A stretch of DNA of 64,000 nucleotides from Oxalobacteraceae bacterium OTU3CAMAD1 (lineage in GTDB: Bacteria > Pseudomonadota > Gammaproteobacteria > Burkholderiales > Burkholderiaceae_D): the NCBI GenBank assembly GCA_024123915.1, contig CP099650.1, positions 6,324,001-6,388,000 of the forward strand, read 5' to 3'. The notes below the pieces were generated by a model. The model saw only the letters and a list, made by a program, of their open reading frames with translations. It did no database searches and had not been told where the DNA came from. Made by a program: the position numbers and the translations under genes. The number at the start of each line of letters is the position of its first letter. Position 1 is the stretch's first letter. Positions 25,522-35,506 of this stretch are shown in pieces.

Positions 25522-27834
25522 TTAACCCTTGCGGCGACGCGGCATGCCGTGATCGATCGCACCGCCGCGTGGCGGCTGGTTGCGACGCGGCGCACCGGCG
25601 TTACCGAAGCCGAAAGTCGTCTGCAACGGATCGGGCTGGCGCGGACCACGGCTTGGACCTTTGGCCGACTGGCCGCCGCCCATACCGCCACCCTGGCCGC
25701 CTTGACCACCCTGCCCTTGCGGACGACCCTGACCCTGCGGCCGGCCCTGGCCACCACCGGCGCTGCGTGCCGGACCTTCGCCCAGCGGACGGCCACCGGC
25801 GTAACCGCCGATACCTTGCGGACGACCACCCGGACGGCCCGAACCTTGCGCGCCGCCTGGACGGCCCTGGCCGCCACCCTGGCCGCCTTGACCATTGCCA
25901 CCCGGACGACCCGAGCCCTGCGCGCCACGGCCATTGCCAGCGCCGTTGGGACCGCCAGCGCCACCGGCGCCATTGCCCGGACGACCCTGGTTACCGAAAC
26001 GCGGACCGCGCTGCTGCTTGGCGAAAGGCATCGCATTGTCGTTGCTGACATCGGCGCGGTTGAAGTTCGGCTCGTCGCCATCATCCTCGTCGTCGTCATC
26101 GTCGCGGTCGTCGAAGTCGGCGCGGCCGCGCTGCGGACGCTTTTCAGGGCCCTTGTTCTGCGCGGTCGGCTTGGCTTGCTGCGGGCCTTTGCCGCGCGGC
26201 GCGGCAGCCGCCGGCGTGTCGCTGCCTTTCTTGTCGACGCCGTAGGCGGCCAGCAGGTCGCGCACGGTGTTTTCTTCCATCTCTTCCCAACGGCCACGCT
26301 TCAAGCTGCTTGGCAGGGTCATCGCGCCGTAGCGGGTACGGATCAGGCGCGACACGGTCAGGCCGATCGCCTCGAACATGCGGCGCACTTCGCGGTTACG
26401 GCCTTCGCCGATGATCACGCGATACCACTTGTTGATGCCCTCGCCACCACCGTCGGCGATCTTGGAGAACTGCGCCAGGCCGTCTTCCAGCTCGACGCCG
26501 GCCAGCAGTTTCTGGCGCATGCCTTCTTCCAGCACGCCCAGGGTACGCACGGCGTATTCGCGGTCGATGCTGTAGCGCGGATGCATCAGGCGGTTGGCCA
26601 GGTCACCGGAAGTCGTGAACAGCAGCAAGCCTTCGGTGTTGAAGTCGAGGCGGCCGATGGCCAGCCATTTGCCGGCCTTCATCGTCGGCAGGCGGTCGAA
26701 CACCGATGGACGGCCGTCCGGGTCGTCATGGCTGACGATCTCGCCGGCCGGCTTGTGGTACACCAGCACGCGCGGCGGCTTCTTGCTGACGCGGCGCTGG
26801 AGCAATTTGCCGTTGATACGCACGGCATCGGCCGGCAGGATGCGCTGGCCGATGTGGGCCGGCTCGCCGTTGACCGACACGCGGCCGGCAACGATCAGCT
26901 CTTCCATGTCGCGGCGCGAGCCGAGACCGGCTTCGGCCAGTACCTTGTGCAGTTTCGGCGCGTCGTCTTCCGACGTCAGGTCGCGGCGCACGGCTTTCGG
27001 CGCGTTGCGGCCCTTGCCGGTTTCTTCGCTGTCGAAGGCGTCGGAGGTGACGTACGAGAATGCGGCGTCGGCATCATACGCTTTGCCGGCATTGCCGAAG
27101 GCGCCATGCACGCGCTGCGGCTTCGGTCCCTTGCCGCGACCGCCCTTGCCGTTGCGTTGCTGGCCGTCAGGACGCGGACCGCGCTCGTTGCGCGGCTTGC
27201 CGTTCGGCTCTGCGCCCTCTTCTGCCGGCGCCGCTTCGCCTTCGGCCGCAACCACAGGCTCCGGACGTGGCATCGTCGCTTCGCGCAGCGCCCGTTGCTC
27301 GCGCATTTGGCGCGGACCGCGCGGGCCGCGTGGGCCACGGTCGCTGCGCTCGCGCTGCGCGGCTGGCTGGCCGTCCTGGCCTTCAGCACCCGAAGCGGCT
27401 GCAGCAGGAGCGGCTTGCGCTTCCACTGCTGGCGCGGACGATTCGGCCGAAGCCGTCACGGCGGCGACCGGCTTCTTGGCGCGTGGCACCTTGGCCGGCG
27501 CTTTGGCCGCTTCTACAACTGGCGCGGCTTGCGGCGCCGATTCAACAGCCTGGACAGCCTCGACGGCAGCCTTGGCGACCGGTTTGGCACGCGGTTTTTT
27601 CACCGGCACGGGCGCGTCGGCGGCGGCGGGAGCGGCAACGACAGGCGCGGCGGCTTCAACGGCGGCGTCAGCCTTCGGCTTGCGCTTGGCCTTGGCGGCA
27701 GGCGCGGCCTCGGCGGCGCCGGAGGTCGACGCAGCAGCATCGGCTTCGATCTGTGCTTTGGTACGGCGTTTTGGCTTGGCGACCACTTCTGCGGTGGCGT
27801 CGTTGACTGTCTCGGGGGTATTAGATTTGTTCAT
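25522..27834 (-). CDS. rluB: 23S rRNA pseudouridine(2605) synthase RluB with long low-complexity tails
   Basis: The core is a RsuA/RluB-type pseudouridine synthase: an S4 RNA-binding domain ([20 protein letters not shown]), then [20 protein letters not shown] and the catalytic motif [19 protein letters not shown], then [16 protein letters not shown]. The protein is 770 residues, far longer than the roughly 290 of E. coli RluB. An N-terminal extension of about 290 residues is Ala/Lys/Pro-rich. A C-terminal tail of about 230 residues holds an acidic patch ([15 protein letters not shown]) and Gly/Gln/Arg-Pro repeats of the GQGRPQGQG type. ATG 27834 overlaps scpB by 14 bases, so the genes are coupled. 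Confidence 0.93.
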   Translation of the reverse strand: MNKSNTPETVNDATAEVVAKPKRRTKAQIEADAAASTSGAAEAAPAAKAKRKPKADAAVEAAAPVVAAPAAADAPVPVKKPRAKPVAKAAVEAVQAVESAPQAAPVVEAAKAPAKVPRAKKPVAAVTASAESSAPAVEAQAAPAAAASGAEGQDGQPAAQRERSDRGPRGPRGPRQMREQRALREATMPRPEPVVAAEGEAAPAEEGAEPNGKPRNERGPRPDGQQRNGKGGRGKGPKPQRVHGAFGNAGKAYDADAAFSYVTSDAFDSEETGKGRNAPKAVRRDLTSEDDAPKLHKVLAEAGLGSRRDMEELIVAGRVSVNGEPAHIGQRILPADAVRINGKLLQRRVSKKPPRVLVYHKPAGEIVSHDDPDGRPSVFDRLPTMKAGKWLAIGRLDFNTEGLLLFTTSGDLANRLMHPRYSIDREYAVRTLGVLEEGMRQKLLAGVELEDGLAQFSKIADGGGEGINKWYRVIIGEGRNREVRRMFEAIGLTVSRLIRTRYGAMTLPSSLKRGRWEEMEENTVRDLLAAYGVDKKGSDTPAAAAPRGKGPQQAKPTAQNKGPEKRPQRGRADFDDRDDDDDEDDGDEPNFNRADVSNDNAMPFAKQQRGPRFGNQGRPGNGAGGAGGPNGAGNGRGAQGSGRPGGNGQGGQGGGQGRPGGAQGSGRPGGRPQGIGGYAGGRPLGEGPARSAGGGQGRPQGQGRPQGQGGQGGQGGGMGGGQSAKGPSRGPRQPDPLQTTFGFGNAGAPRRNQPPRGGAIDHGMPRRRKG

Positions 27835-28615
27835 TATTCGTTTCTTGGTTGTGCTCAGCGTCAACCGTTAAATCTGGCGCATGGTCGTGATTGATTGCTT
27901 GCTGGCCGGCTTCCGGGCTAGTCGCGGCGTCTACTGCTTCGTCGGCCACTTGCAACTCGCTATCCGTACCATCTCGTTGTTGCGCGACGCTTTCGCTGTG
28001 CGCGGCTTTATCAAAGTTCTCTTGCAGGGCCGCCTCCAGCGCTTCCATATCCGGACCGCCGCCCTGCACATCGCTCAATTGCTGCAACGGCGGCAGCTGG
28101 GACAGCGAATTCAATCCCAAATCATCCAAAAACTGCTTGGTCGTGCCCAGCAACGCCGGGCGGCCCACGACGTCGCGGTAACCGATGGCGTCTACCCAGC
28201 CACGGTCTTCCAGCATTTTGATCGTCTGTGAATTGACGGCGACGCCGCGTATCTCTTCGATATCGCCCCGCGTGACCGGCTGCCGGTACGCGATGATCGC
28301 CAGGGTTTCCAGCGTCGCCCGCGAATATTTGGGCGGTTTTTCAGGATTCATCCGGTCCAGGTACAGCTTCATCTCGGGGCGGCTCTGGAAGCGCCAGCCG
28401 GTCGACAGGCTGACCACTTCGATGCCTTTGCCGGCCCAATCGAGCCGCAGTTCTTCCAGCAATTCCTTGATCGTATCGGAACCTACTCCGGGACCGCGCG
28501 GCCTGCCCTGGTCATCGACATCGACATACAGCTTCTTCAGACTGTGGATCGACAACGGCTCATGGGCGCATAGCAACGCGGTTTCGAGGACTCTTTTAGC
28601 CTCAGCTGTATCCAT
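27821..28615 (-). CDS. scpB: Condensin-complex subunit ScpB (segregation and condensation protein B)
   Basis: ScpB is a kleisin-interacting winged-helix subunit of the SMC-ScpAB complex. The 264-residue protein has [20 protein letters not shown] at its start, [20 protein letters not shown], then the highly conserved [20 protein letters not shown] and [20 protein letters not shown], followed by [18 protein letters not shown]. The last 90 or so residues are an acidic, low-complexity extension. scpA is not in the window; the next upstream gene is glk after a 318-bp gap. Its 3' end overlaps rluB, a common pairing. Confidence 0.94.
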   Translation of the reverse strand: MDTAEAKRVLETALLCAHEPLSIHSLKKLYVDVDDQGRPRGPGVGSDTIKELLEELRLDWAGKGIEVVSLSTGWRFQSRPEMKLYLDRMNPEKPPKYSRATLETLAIIAYRQPVTRGDIEEIRGVAVNSQTIKMLEDRGWVDAIGYRDVVGRPALLGTTKQFLDDLGLNSLSQLPPLQQLSDVQGGGPDMEALEAALQENFDKAAHSESVAQQRDGTDSELQVADEAVDAATSPEAGQQAINHDHAPDLTVDAEHNQETNNEQI

Positions 28616-28933
28616 AGCAATCTTGTGGTTGCATTGTCATGCAAAGAAAGAAATCAATCACATTCAGTGAGGCACTGGCCGCATTCAAAATGCCGCCTGC
28701 CGGAGTACTCGCTGAAGCTGTTTTCCGAGCCCGGGCGATACGCGCCGGGCGGGAGAGAGAGGCATGCCGACGACGACCGAGGCCGCCGCTTTTCTACGTG
28801 AAACGCGACTGCGAAACGCGATTTTCGGGCGAAAACATGCGAGACCAATCAATGACGTTTCATCCTACAAGCCGAATTGTACCTGATAAAAGCGCAAAAC
28901 GCGCATTTCGGCCACATCGAAGTGTAACTTGCC
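28616..28933. other. Intergenic region, no gene seen
   Basis: A 318-bp spacer between glk and scpB, both on the minus strand. A GCCCGG/CCGGGC hairpin occurs near 28730-28752 without a T run. I see no convincing coding sequence or promoter match. Confidence 0.4.
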
Positions 28934-29959
28934 TTACGCAGCAGCAAGTCGTTCCGACAAGATTGCGGATACGCCAACAAAGGCCGGATATTCGGCGGTG
29001 ATGACCCAGGTGGGCACCTGGCACAGGTATTTGTTGAAGCGGCCCTTCTGCTCGAAGCGCGCGCGGAACCCGGATTTGTCGAAACGCTCGCCCAGGCGCG
29101 GCACGATCCCGCCACCTATATAGATACCGCCCTGCGCGCCCAGGGTGATGGCGATGTTGCTGGCGATGGTGCCCAGCATGCGGCAGAAGGTCTCGATGAC
29201 GTCGTCGCACAGCGGGCATTCGCCGGCCAGCGCGCGGGTGGAGATGTCGGCCGCGCTCAGCGGCTCGGCGGCGACGCCCTGCCGGTCGGCCAGCGCGCGG
29301 TAGATCAGTTCGATACCGGCGCCGGACATCAGGCGCTCGGCGGATACGTGTTCGAATTCTTTCCAGGCGAATTGCAGGATCGCCACTTCTTTGGCGTTGA
29401 CCGGCGAGAAGCTGACGTGGCCGCCTTCGCTCAGCAGCGCGGTCCAGCCGTCCTTGCCCGGGATCAGGCCCGAGACGCCCAGGCCGGTGCCGGCGCCGAT
29501 CAGGCCCAGCGGGGTTCCCGGTACGGCCACGCCGCCGCCGACCTGGTGCTTTTGCGTCGCCGACAGTTGCGGCAGCGAACTGGCCAGCGCGGTGAAATCG
29601 TTGACGACCACCAGAATGTCGAAGTTCACTTCGCGGCGCAACGCCTCGATCGAGAACTGCCAGTGGTGGTTGGTCATGCGCACCATGTCGCTGGTCACCG
29701 GATTGGCGATGGCGATGGCGCCATTGCGGATACCGGTGACGCCCTTGCCGGCCACGGCTGGCGAACCCAGGTAAGCGACCAGCGCGTCGGCGATGGTTGG
29801 GTAGGCCGCGCAAGGCAGCACTTCGATCGCCTCAATCTTGCCCGGGGCGGTCTCCAGCGCAAAGCGCGCATTGGTGCCGCCGATATCCGCTAGCAGACGC
29901 GGGCCGCCGATGTAGTCGGTGGTCGGGGAGGATGGCGATTGAAGGGACTGGGCTGTCAT
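28934..29959 (-). CDS. glk: Glucokinase
   Basis: Glucokinase phosphorylates glucose with ATP in the cytoplasm. The 341-residue protein belongs to the bacterial Glk family: phosphate-binding LLADIGGTNARFAL near residue 22, sugar-site NHHWQFSIEALRRE and VVVNDFTALASSLP with the catalytic Asp, adenosine-site LGLIGAGTGLGVSGLIP, then EGGHVSFSP and the C-terminal GGIYIGGGIVPRLGERFDKS. It stands alone between scpB and a REPIN-like repeat. Outer-membrane receptors for sugars elsewhere in the window could feed it, but no direct link is shown. Confidence 0.95.
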   Translation of the reverse strand: MTAQSLQSPSSPTTDYIGGPRLLADIGGTNARFALETAPGKIEAIEVLPCAAYPTIADALVAYLGSPAVAGKGVTGIRNGAIAIANPVTSDMVRMTNHHWQFSIEALRREVNFDILVVVNDFTALASSLPQLSATQKHQVGGGVAVPGTPLGLIGAGTGLGVSGLIPGKDGWTALLSEGGHVSFSPVNAKEVAILQFAWKEFEHVSAERLMSGAGIELIYRALADRQGVAAEPLSAADISTRALAGECPLCDDVIETFCRMLGTIASNIAITLGAQGGIYIGGGIVPRLGERFDKSGFRARFEQKGRFNKYLCQVPTWVITAEYPAFVGVSAILSERLAAA

Positions 29960-30141
29960 GGTCGATTGAAAATAGTTGAGGCCTAAGCTTAAGGTATTTT
30001 CACTATTCCAGGCAAGCGGAGTTTGTAGTTTTAGTACAGATAAGTATCGTTTGCCACAGGAAATTACTTTTCGGAATTTATTTTGAGTAGTATGACTACC
30101 CGGCGCGTTGCGCCGTCGGCGTGGCGTTGTCGGCGGCTCAT

Positions 30142-30258
30142 GGCGGATTACGCTACGCTAATCCGCCCTACGTAGAACACGTGTGCCCACAGTTAGGTGG
30201 ACACCGAGACACCACGGAAACACGTAGGGCGGATTAGGCGGCACGCCGTAATCGGCCA
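30142..30258. repeat. REPIN-like paired palindromic repeat, copy 2
   Basis: Inverted unit GGCGGATTACGCTACGCTAA (continuing to 30172, ending CCGCCCTACG) and direct unit CGTAGGGCGGATTAGGCGGC (from 30223 to about 30258) face each other across 50 bases. Orientation is outward relative to copy 1. It lies upstream of glk and downstream of the DedA-rhodanese gene. Confidence 0.85.
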
Positions 30259-30281
30259 CGCTCCGCCGATACATTATCCGG

Positions 30282-31250
30282 CTACGCCGCCGGCGCCGTA
30301 TCGATGGTCTCGTTGGCCGCCGGCTGCCGCGTCCCGAACCGCGCGTTCCACGCATCGAGGCCGCCATGCAACGGCCGCGCCAGCGTGAACCCGTGCGCCT
30401 TCAACTCCTTGGCCACCTGCGCCGCCGTCACATCATTGGGGCAACTGCAATACACAACAATATGCCGCCGCTTGTCCAGCGCGATGATCTCCGTGCTCGG
30501 CTCCCCACCCTTGAACAACAAAGCCCCCGGAATCGCCGGCTCCAGCATCTGCGCCGTCACGCTGCGCGCATCGACCAGCACCGGCTCATGACCCTCTTCC
30601 ATTAACTGCTTGAAGTCGTCCACCGTCACCCGGTCGATCTGCACCGACTGACGGAAACGCTTGCGCTCCACATACTTATACGCGACAAACAGCGCCAGCA
30701 GCGCCACCAACACCATCAGCGCCGTCGAGCCCAGATCGCTCAAGGTGGTCAACACCGAATCGATGCTGGAATGGAAGAACGCGCCGATCGCGATGCCGGT
30801 GCCGCTCCACAGCGCCCCGCCCAGCACGCTATAGCCGAGAAAAACCTGATAGCGCGTCCCCATGGCCCCGGCCAGCGGCGACGCAATGGTGTTAAAACCG
30901 GGAATGAATTTGGCCACGATCAGCATCTTCGGCCCCCACTTGGTAAAGCTGTCCTCGGTCTGGCTGACGCAATAATCGGGGGAGAGCGAAATCCTGCACA
31001 GCAGCTTGAGGATGCGCTTGCCATAGAAGCGCCCCATGCGGAACCAGAAACCGTCGCTGATCAAACAGGCGCAGATGGCCGCCGCCAACACGGCAGGCCA
31101 GCTGAAGTCGCCATCGATGGACAAGGCGCCAGCGACGATCAGGATCGGATAAGCAGGAATCGGCATGCCGATCTGCTCGATCAGCACGATCGCAAACACG
31201 ATCAGTACGCCATATTCTTGCAGTAGTTGGATTAAATTCGGCATCCGCAT
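30282..31250 (-). CDS. DedA-family membrane protein fused to a rhodanese domain
   Basis: Residues 1 to about 200 are a DedA/SNARE-associated (VTT) membrane domain with several hydrophobic helices and the typical FxxGRxxG-like and AKFIPGFNTIASPLAGAMG motifs; DedA proteins act in lipid scrambling or envelope proton-motive-force homeostasis. Residues about 215-322 form a cytoplasmic rhodanese domain: VTVDDFKQLMEEG, VLVDARS and the active-site loop VYCSCPNDVTAAQVA, whose first Cys is the likely sulfur carrier, then GGLDAWNARFG. The fusion is intact with no frameshift. Start at 31250 or the in-frame ATG 31244; neither has a strong Shine-Dalgarno. Substrate is unknown. Confidence 0.9.
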   Translation of the reverse strand: MRMPNLIQLLQEYGVLIVFAIVLIEQIGMPIPAYPILIVAGALSIDGDFSWPAVLAAAICACLISDGFWFRMGRFYGKRILKLLCRISLSPDYCVSQTEDSFTKWGPKMLIVAKFIPGFNTIASPLAGAMGTRYQVFLGYSVLGGALWSGTGIAIGAFFHSSIDSVLTTLSDLGSTALMVLVALLALFVAYKYVERKRFRQSVQIDRVTVDDFKQLMEEGHEPVLVDARSVTAQMLEPAIPGALLFKGGEPSTEIIALDKRRHIVVYCSCPNDVTAAQVAKELKAHGFTLARPLHGGLDAWNARFGTRQPAANETIDTAPAA

Positions 31251-31290
31251 ATCTTAACTTAAAAATCGCTTAACCGTCCCTGGCCTTTGC

Positions 31291-32982
31291 TCACGCGCGC
31301 CCCGCGATGGACGCCAGCAGAGTACGTGTGTAGGGGTGCTTGGGATCGCGATACAGCTCGTCGGAACCGGCCATCTCCACCACCGTACCCCGCCGCATCA
31401 CCATCACCTGGTCGGCGATATATTTCACCACCGACAGGTCATGCGAGATAAAGATGTACGACAGCCCGAACTCGTCTTGCAGGTCCTGCAACAGGTTGAG
31501 CACCTGGGCCTGCACCGACACATCCAGCGCGGACACCGACTCGTCGCACACCAGGATCTCCGGCTTCATCGTCAGGCAGCGCGCGATGGCGATCCGTTGC
31601 CGCTGGCCGCCGGAAAACTCGTGCGGATAGCGCTGGAACGCGGACGCCGGCAAGCCGACCTTCTTCAGCAACGCATAGGCGGCGGCGGTCCGCTCGCGGT
31701 CGTCGGCGCCGATGCGGTGGATGCGCATCGGCTCCAGCAATATCTGGCCGACGGTAAAGCGCGGGTTCAGCGACGCGTACGGATTCTGGAAAATGATCTG
31801 GATGCGCCGCTTGTAGCCCTGAAACTCGCGGGCCGTCATGGATAGCAAGTCGCGCCCCTCGAACATGGCGCTGCCGCCGGTCGCATGGTGCAGCCGCAAC
31901 AAGGTCAGGCCGACCGTCGTCTTGCCGGAACCGGATTCCCCCACCACGCCCAGGGTCCTGCCGCGCGCCAGCGTGAACGACACATTGTCGACCGCCTTGA
32001 ACTCGCGCTTGCCGAACCAGCCCTCGCGCAGATAAAAGCTCTTGCTCAGGTTGTTCACCACCAGCACCGGCTGGTCGTCCGGCCGATAGCCGCGTTCGCG
32101 CTCCCCCGCATCTTCAACGCGCTGGGGTTCCCCCGCCTCCTTCATATAGTCGGCGATGACGGGCAAGCGCCACGGCCGCTCGTCCAGCCTCGGGCGGCAA
32201 TGCAGCAGCGCCTTCGTGTAGGCGTCGACCGGCTCGACCAGCACCTGCCGCGCCGGACCGGCCTCGCGCACCTCGCCATGGCGCATCACGACCACCTGGT
32301 CGGCGATCTCCGCCACCAGCGCCAGGTCGTGCGTGATCAGCAATACCGCCATCGCGCGGCGCTTTTGCAAGCTGGCGATCAAGTCCATGATCTGTTTCTG
32401 GATCGTCACGTCGAGCGCCGTGGTGGGCTCGTCGGCGATCAGCAGCTTCGGTTCGCAGGCGATCGCCATGGCGATCATCACGCGCTGTTGCTGGCCGCCG
32501 GACAGCTGGCTGGGATAGGCGTCGATTTTCACCGCCGGATCGGGTATGCCCACCTCGTCGAGCAGCTCCAGCGTGCGGCGGCGCGCCTGCGCCCGGCCCA
32601 TGCCCAGATGCAGGCGCAGCACCTCGCCGATCTGCGCCCCCACGGTGAACACCGGATTGAGCGACGACATCGGTTCCTGGAAGATCATGGCGATCTCCTT
32701 GCCGCACAGCGCGCGCCGCTGCGCCGCCGGCAGCGACAGCAACTCGCGGCCGTCGAAACGGATGCTACTCGACGGCCCGATGACAGTGGTGTCCGGGGCC
32801 AGCAGTCCCATGACCGCCAGCGAGCTGACCGACTTGCCGCTGCCCGACTCGCCCACCAGCGCCACCGTGCCGTTGCGCGGCACGGTGAACGACACGCCCT
32901 TGACGGCGTCGACGACCGTGTTGCGATCGACCCGGAAGCCGATCCGCAACGCGCGCACATCGAGAAGGATATCGTCGGCCAT
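31291..32982 (-). CDS. Fused dual ATP-binding subunit of a peptide-type ABC transporter
   Basis: Two complete ABC ATPase domains lie in one 563-residue chain, as in YejF or DppD-DppF fusions. The first has GESGSGKS, LSGGQQQRV and LLIADEPTTALD; the second has GESGSGKT, FSGGQRQRIAIAR and ILVCDESVSALD. After each domain is the oligopeptide-transporter signature (DAYTKALLHCRP and HPYTRTLLAS). The start is ATG 32982 or 32985; both overlap the permease stop (ATGATG), and AAGGTG spacing favours 32982. It energises the permeases encoded just upstream in the same operon. No binding-protein gene is present, so the substrate (peptide, nickel or opine) cannot be read. Confidence 0.93.
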   Translation of the reverse strand: MADDILLDVRALRIGFRVDRNTVVDAVKGVSFTVPRNGTVALVGESGSGKSVSSLAVMGLLAPDTTVIGPSSSIRFDGRELLSLPAAQRRALCGKEIAMIFQEPMSSLNPVFTVGAQIGEVLRLHLGMGRAQARRRTLELLDEVGIPDPAVKIDAYPSQLSGGQQQRVMIAMAIACEPKLLIADEPTTALDVTIQKQIMDLIASLQKRRAMAVLLITHDLALVAEIADQVVVMRHGEVREAGPARQVLVEPVDAYTKALLHCRPRLDERPWRLPVIADYMKEAGEPQRVEDAGERERGYRPDDQPVLVVNNLSKSFYLREGWFGKREFKAVDNVSFTLARGRTLGVVGESGSGKTTVGLTLLRLHHATGGSAMFEGRDLLSMTAREFQGYKRRIQIIFQNPYASLNPRFTVGQILLEPMRIHRIGADDRERTAAAYALLKKVGLPASAFQRYPHEFSGGQRQRIAIARCLTMKPEILVCDESVSALDVSVQAQVLNLLQDLQDEFGLSYIFISHDLSVVKYIADQVMVMRRGTVVEMAGSDELYRDPKHPYTRTLLASIAGRA

Positions 32983-34013
32983 CATTTCACCTTCGGATCG
33001 AGGGCGTCGCGCAGCGCGTCGGTCAGCAGCGAGAACGCCGTCACCAGCAAGGCCATGGCGATGGCGGCGGCCGTCAGCTGCCACCAGCGTCCGAGGATCA
33101 GTTCATTTTGCGCCTCGTTCAGCATGCTGCCCCAGGACACCACGCCGACCGGCACGCCGAAGCCCAGGAAGCTCAGAATGACTTCGGCCTTGATAAAGCC
33201 GACCACCAGGATCGACAACTGCACCAGCGCCACATGGCTGACATTGGGGAAGATATGCGAGAACATCTTGCGCCAGTGCGAGGCGCCGATGGCGTCGGCG
33301 GCCAGCACATATTCGCGCCCCTTGTGCTTGATGTACTCGGCGCGGATCAGCCGGTACGGACCGGTCCAGCCGGTCAGGCCGAGGATCAGCACGATGGTCG
33401 CCACGCCGCGCTGCTGCAGCACGGCGGCCACCGCCAGGATCATCAGCACCGACGGGATGGCCGTGAAGATGCTGTAGAACCAGTTGAAGACGTCGTCCAC
33501 CACGCCGCCCCAGTAGCCCGACAGCGCGCCGAACAAGGTGCCGATGCCGACCGCCAGCGCGGCCGCCGCCAGGCCGACCACGATCGACGTCTCGCCGCCC
33601 TTGATGGTTTTCTTGATGATGTCGTGCCCCCATTTGTCGCCGCCGAAAGGCAAGGTGGCGCGGCGCGCCTGCTCCGGCGCGGTATCGGCGCGCGCCGCCA
33701 GCTGCGCCTTCAGCGCGCGGATGTCGTCGGCCAGCGGATCGAAGGGATTGTCCGGCAACGCGGCCCGCTCCGCCGGGGCGGGCGCGGCGGCCAGGCCGGC
33801 AACCTTGGCGCCGACAAAACCCGGCGGGGCGTAATTGACGCCGACCTCGTCCTCCCAGTCGGCGGCAATCAGCCCGCCGGCCGACAGCGCCAGCATCAGC
33901 AGGAACGCCGCCACCACCGCCAGCGACAGCATCGCCACGCGGTCCGCGCGCAGCCGCCGCCACGCCAACATCCACAGTCCGGCCGGCGGTCCCGCCAAGG
34001 TCGCGCCCGTCAT
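32982..34013 (-). CDS. ABC transporter permease, DppC/OppC type
   Basis: The 343-residue inner-membrane permease has an N-terminal OppC-type anchor (WRRLRADRVAMLSLAVVAAF). A periplasmic insert of about 100 residues (FDPLADDIRALKAQLA) is longer than in DppC. The BPD-transport domain begins near GHDIIKKTIKGGETSIVVGL and contains the cytoplasmic coupling loop EYVLAADAIGASHWRKMFSH. It ends with TDALRDALDPKVK. Its first codons overlap the upstream permease stop by four bases, and its stop overlaps the ATPase start, so the three genes form one coupled unit. Confidence 0.93.
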   Translation of the reverse strand: MTGATLAGPPAGLWMLAWRRLRADRVAMLSLAVVAAFLLMLALSAGGLIAADWEDEVGVNYAPPGFVGAKVAGLAAAPAPAERAALPDNPFDPLADDIRALKAQLAARADTAPEQARRATLPFGGDKWGHDIIKKTIKGGETSIVVGLAAAALAVGIGTLFGALSGYWGGVVDDVFNWFYSIFTAIPSVLMILAVAAVLQQRGVATIVLILGLTGWTGPYRLIRAEYIKHKGREYVLAADAIGASHWRKMFSHIFPNVSHVALVQLSILVVGFIKAEVILSFLGFGVPVGVVSWGSMLNEAQNELILGRWWQLTAAAIAMALLVTAFSLLTDALRDALDPKVK

Positions 34014-34948
34014 GCGAGCTTCACCCGGGGATCGAGCGCCTGGTACATCAGATCCGTCAGCAGGTTGAACACCATGGTCGCCACCGCCACGTAGATCGTG
34101 ATGGCCTTAATGACCGGAAAATCGCTGCGCTCGACCGCCAGGATCACCTCGCGGCCGATGCCGGGGATGCCGAAGAAACGCTCCAGCAGGAAAGCGCCGA
34201 TCAGCAACGCCGGCAGGCTGGCCATCACATGCGTGACGATGGGAATGGCGGCGTTGCGCAGCACGTGCACCCACATCACGCGCCGCTCGCCCAGCCCCTT
34301 GGCGCGCGCCGTGCGCACATAATCCTGGCCCACTTCGTCGAGCACGAAACTGCGGTACAGCCGCAACGTCGGCGCGATCGACACCGCCAGTCCAATCAGG
34401 ATCGGCAACGCCGCGTAGCGCAGCAGGTTCTCGCGCAAGCCCTGCCCCCAGCCCTGCACCGGGAACAGCCCGAGCTTGTACGCCAGGCCGTACTGCAGCG
34501 CGATGATGTACACCAGGATGCTGACCGACATGCCGACGGTGCAGGCGATCATCAGCGCGCGATCGGTCGACGAGCCGCGCACGAAGGCGACCGCCAGCGC
34601 CAGCGCGACGCCGATCAGCGTTTCCAGCAAGGTCAGGGGAATGAGCACCGTCAGCGACGGCCCCAGCCGCGTGGCGATGATGTGCGACACCGGCTCGCCG
34701 GTCGCCCAGCTCAGGCCGAAATCGAAGGTGACGATCTGCCGGATGAAAATCCACAGTTGCATCGGGTAGGACTGGTCGACGCCGAGCTGGTGGCGGATGT
34801 TGGCGATGGCCTCGGCGTTGGCCATCTTGCCGGCCAATAGATAGGCCGGATCGCCGCCGACCCAGTTAAACAGGACAAACACCAGCAACACCACGCCCAG
34901 CATCGTCGGCAGCATCTGCCATACGCGGCGCACCACAAAAGCCCCCAT
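34010..34948 (-). CDS. ABC transporter permease, DppB/OppB type
   Basis: The 312-residue permease starts with the family-typical FVVRRVWQMLPTMLGVVLLV and GDPAYLLAG. It contains six predicted helices and the coupling loop DYVRTARAKGLGERRVMWVH, and ends LMYQALDPRVKLA. GGGAGAGG lies before ATG 34948. It is the first gene of the transporter operon. A solute-binding protein would be expected upstream, but the next 489 bp hold no gene and the neighbour beyond is a divergent TonB-dependent receptor, so the binding protein is encoded elsewhere or lost. Confidence 0.93.
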   Translation of the reverse strand: MGAFVVRRVWQMLPTMLGVVLLVFVLFNWVGGDPAYLLAGKMANAEAIANIRHQLGVDQSYPMQLWIFIRQIVTFDFGLSWATGEPVSHIIATRLGPSLTVLIPLTLLETLIGVALALAVAFVRGSSTDRALMIACTVGMSVSILVYIIALQYGLAYKLGLFPVQGWGQGLRENLLRYAALPILIGLAVSIAPTLRLYRSFVLDEVGQDYVRTARAKGLGERRVMWVHVLRNAAIPIVTHVMASLPALLIGAFLLERFFGIPGIGREVILAVERSDFPVIKAITIYVAVATMVFNLLTDLMYQALDPRVKLA

Positions 34949-35365
34949 CCCGCGCCTCTCCCTATGCCGAGCTTACGCAATCGAATTTTCCACCCGGGCA
35001 GTTATACCCGATCCGGCAGCCGCTGACTACGCCGGGCGGCGCCGGTAAGTATCGGTGGCCGCCGCAACTGTCGGCCGACCGAATTATAAGCAGCCTCATC
35101 CGAACAAACATTCAATTGGAAATCGGCATTCTGTCGTCTAAAAGTAACACATGACAGGTTTGTTACAGTTTAATTTCCGGCAAAAACCATCCTTTCCGGA
35201 ATTTTATTAACGTTTCCGTCGTTAGCTAAAAACCAAATACTTAACGTGGGTTAGTCGAACTTAGCTGCGAATTGGCGCATTTTCGGTACCGACTATCACT
35301 TTGGCGGCGACCCGGCGCGGGACCGGGGAGGCCCGGCGCAACAATTTTGATGCTAATGGGCCACG
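34949..35365. other. Divergent intergenic region between ABC operon and receptor cluster
   Basis: No coding sequence is evident. The right part is AT-rich (35090-35270), with repeated TTTCCGG boxes near 35192 and 35212, and should hold the ABC operon promoter, which I could not define. Confidence 0.4.
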
Positions 35366-35395
35366 TTGACACCCCGGCAAGCCCGATGCTCTTAT
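35366..35395 (+). promoter_or_regulatory. Shared-type promoter of TonB-dependent receptor 1
   Basis: TTGACA (35366-35371), 14 bases, ATG (35386-35388), one base, TCTTAT (35390-35395). Read as -35, extended -10 TGn and -10. The same spacing recurs upstream of three other receptor genes. Confidence 0.6.
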
Positions 35396-35506
35396 AACTA
35401 ACAGAGGAAAGAAAATTTCTCGCACGAGAGCACCGCCATGTCGCGATCTGCCGCATGGCCGACGGCTTATTTCACGGTAGTCCCAGTTCAGTTGGAGAGT
35501 GTCAGC

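Noticed and set aside
25549-27894. 781-codon plus-strand frame opposite rluB
   Set aside because: Thr/Arg/Ala-rich antisense of the low-complexity rluB tails; no start signal.
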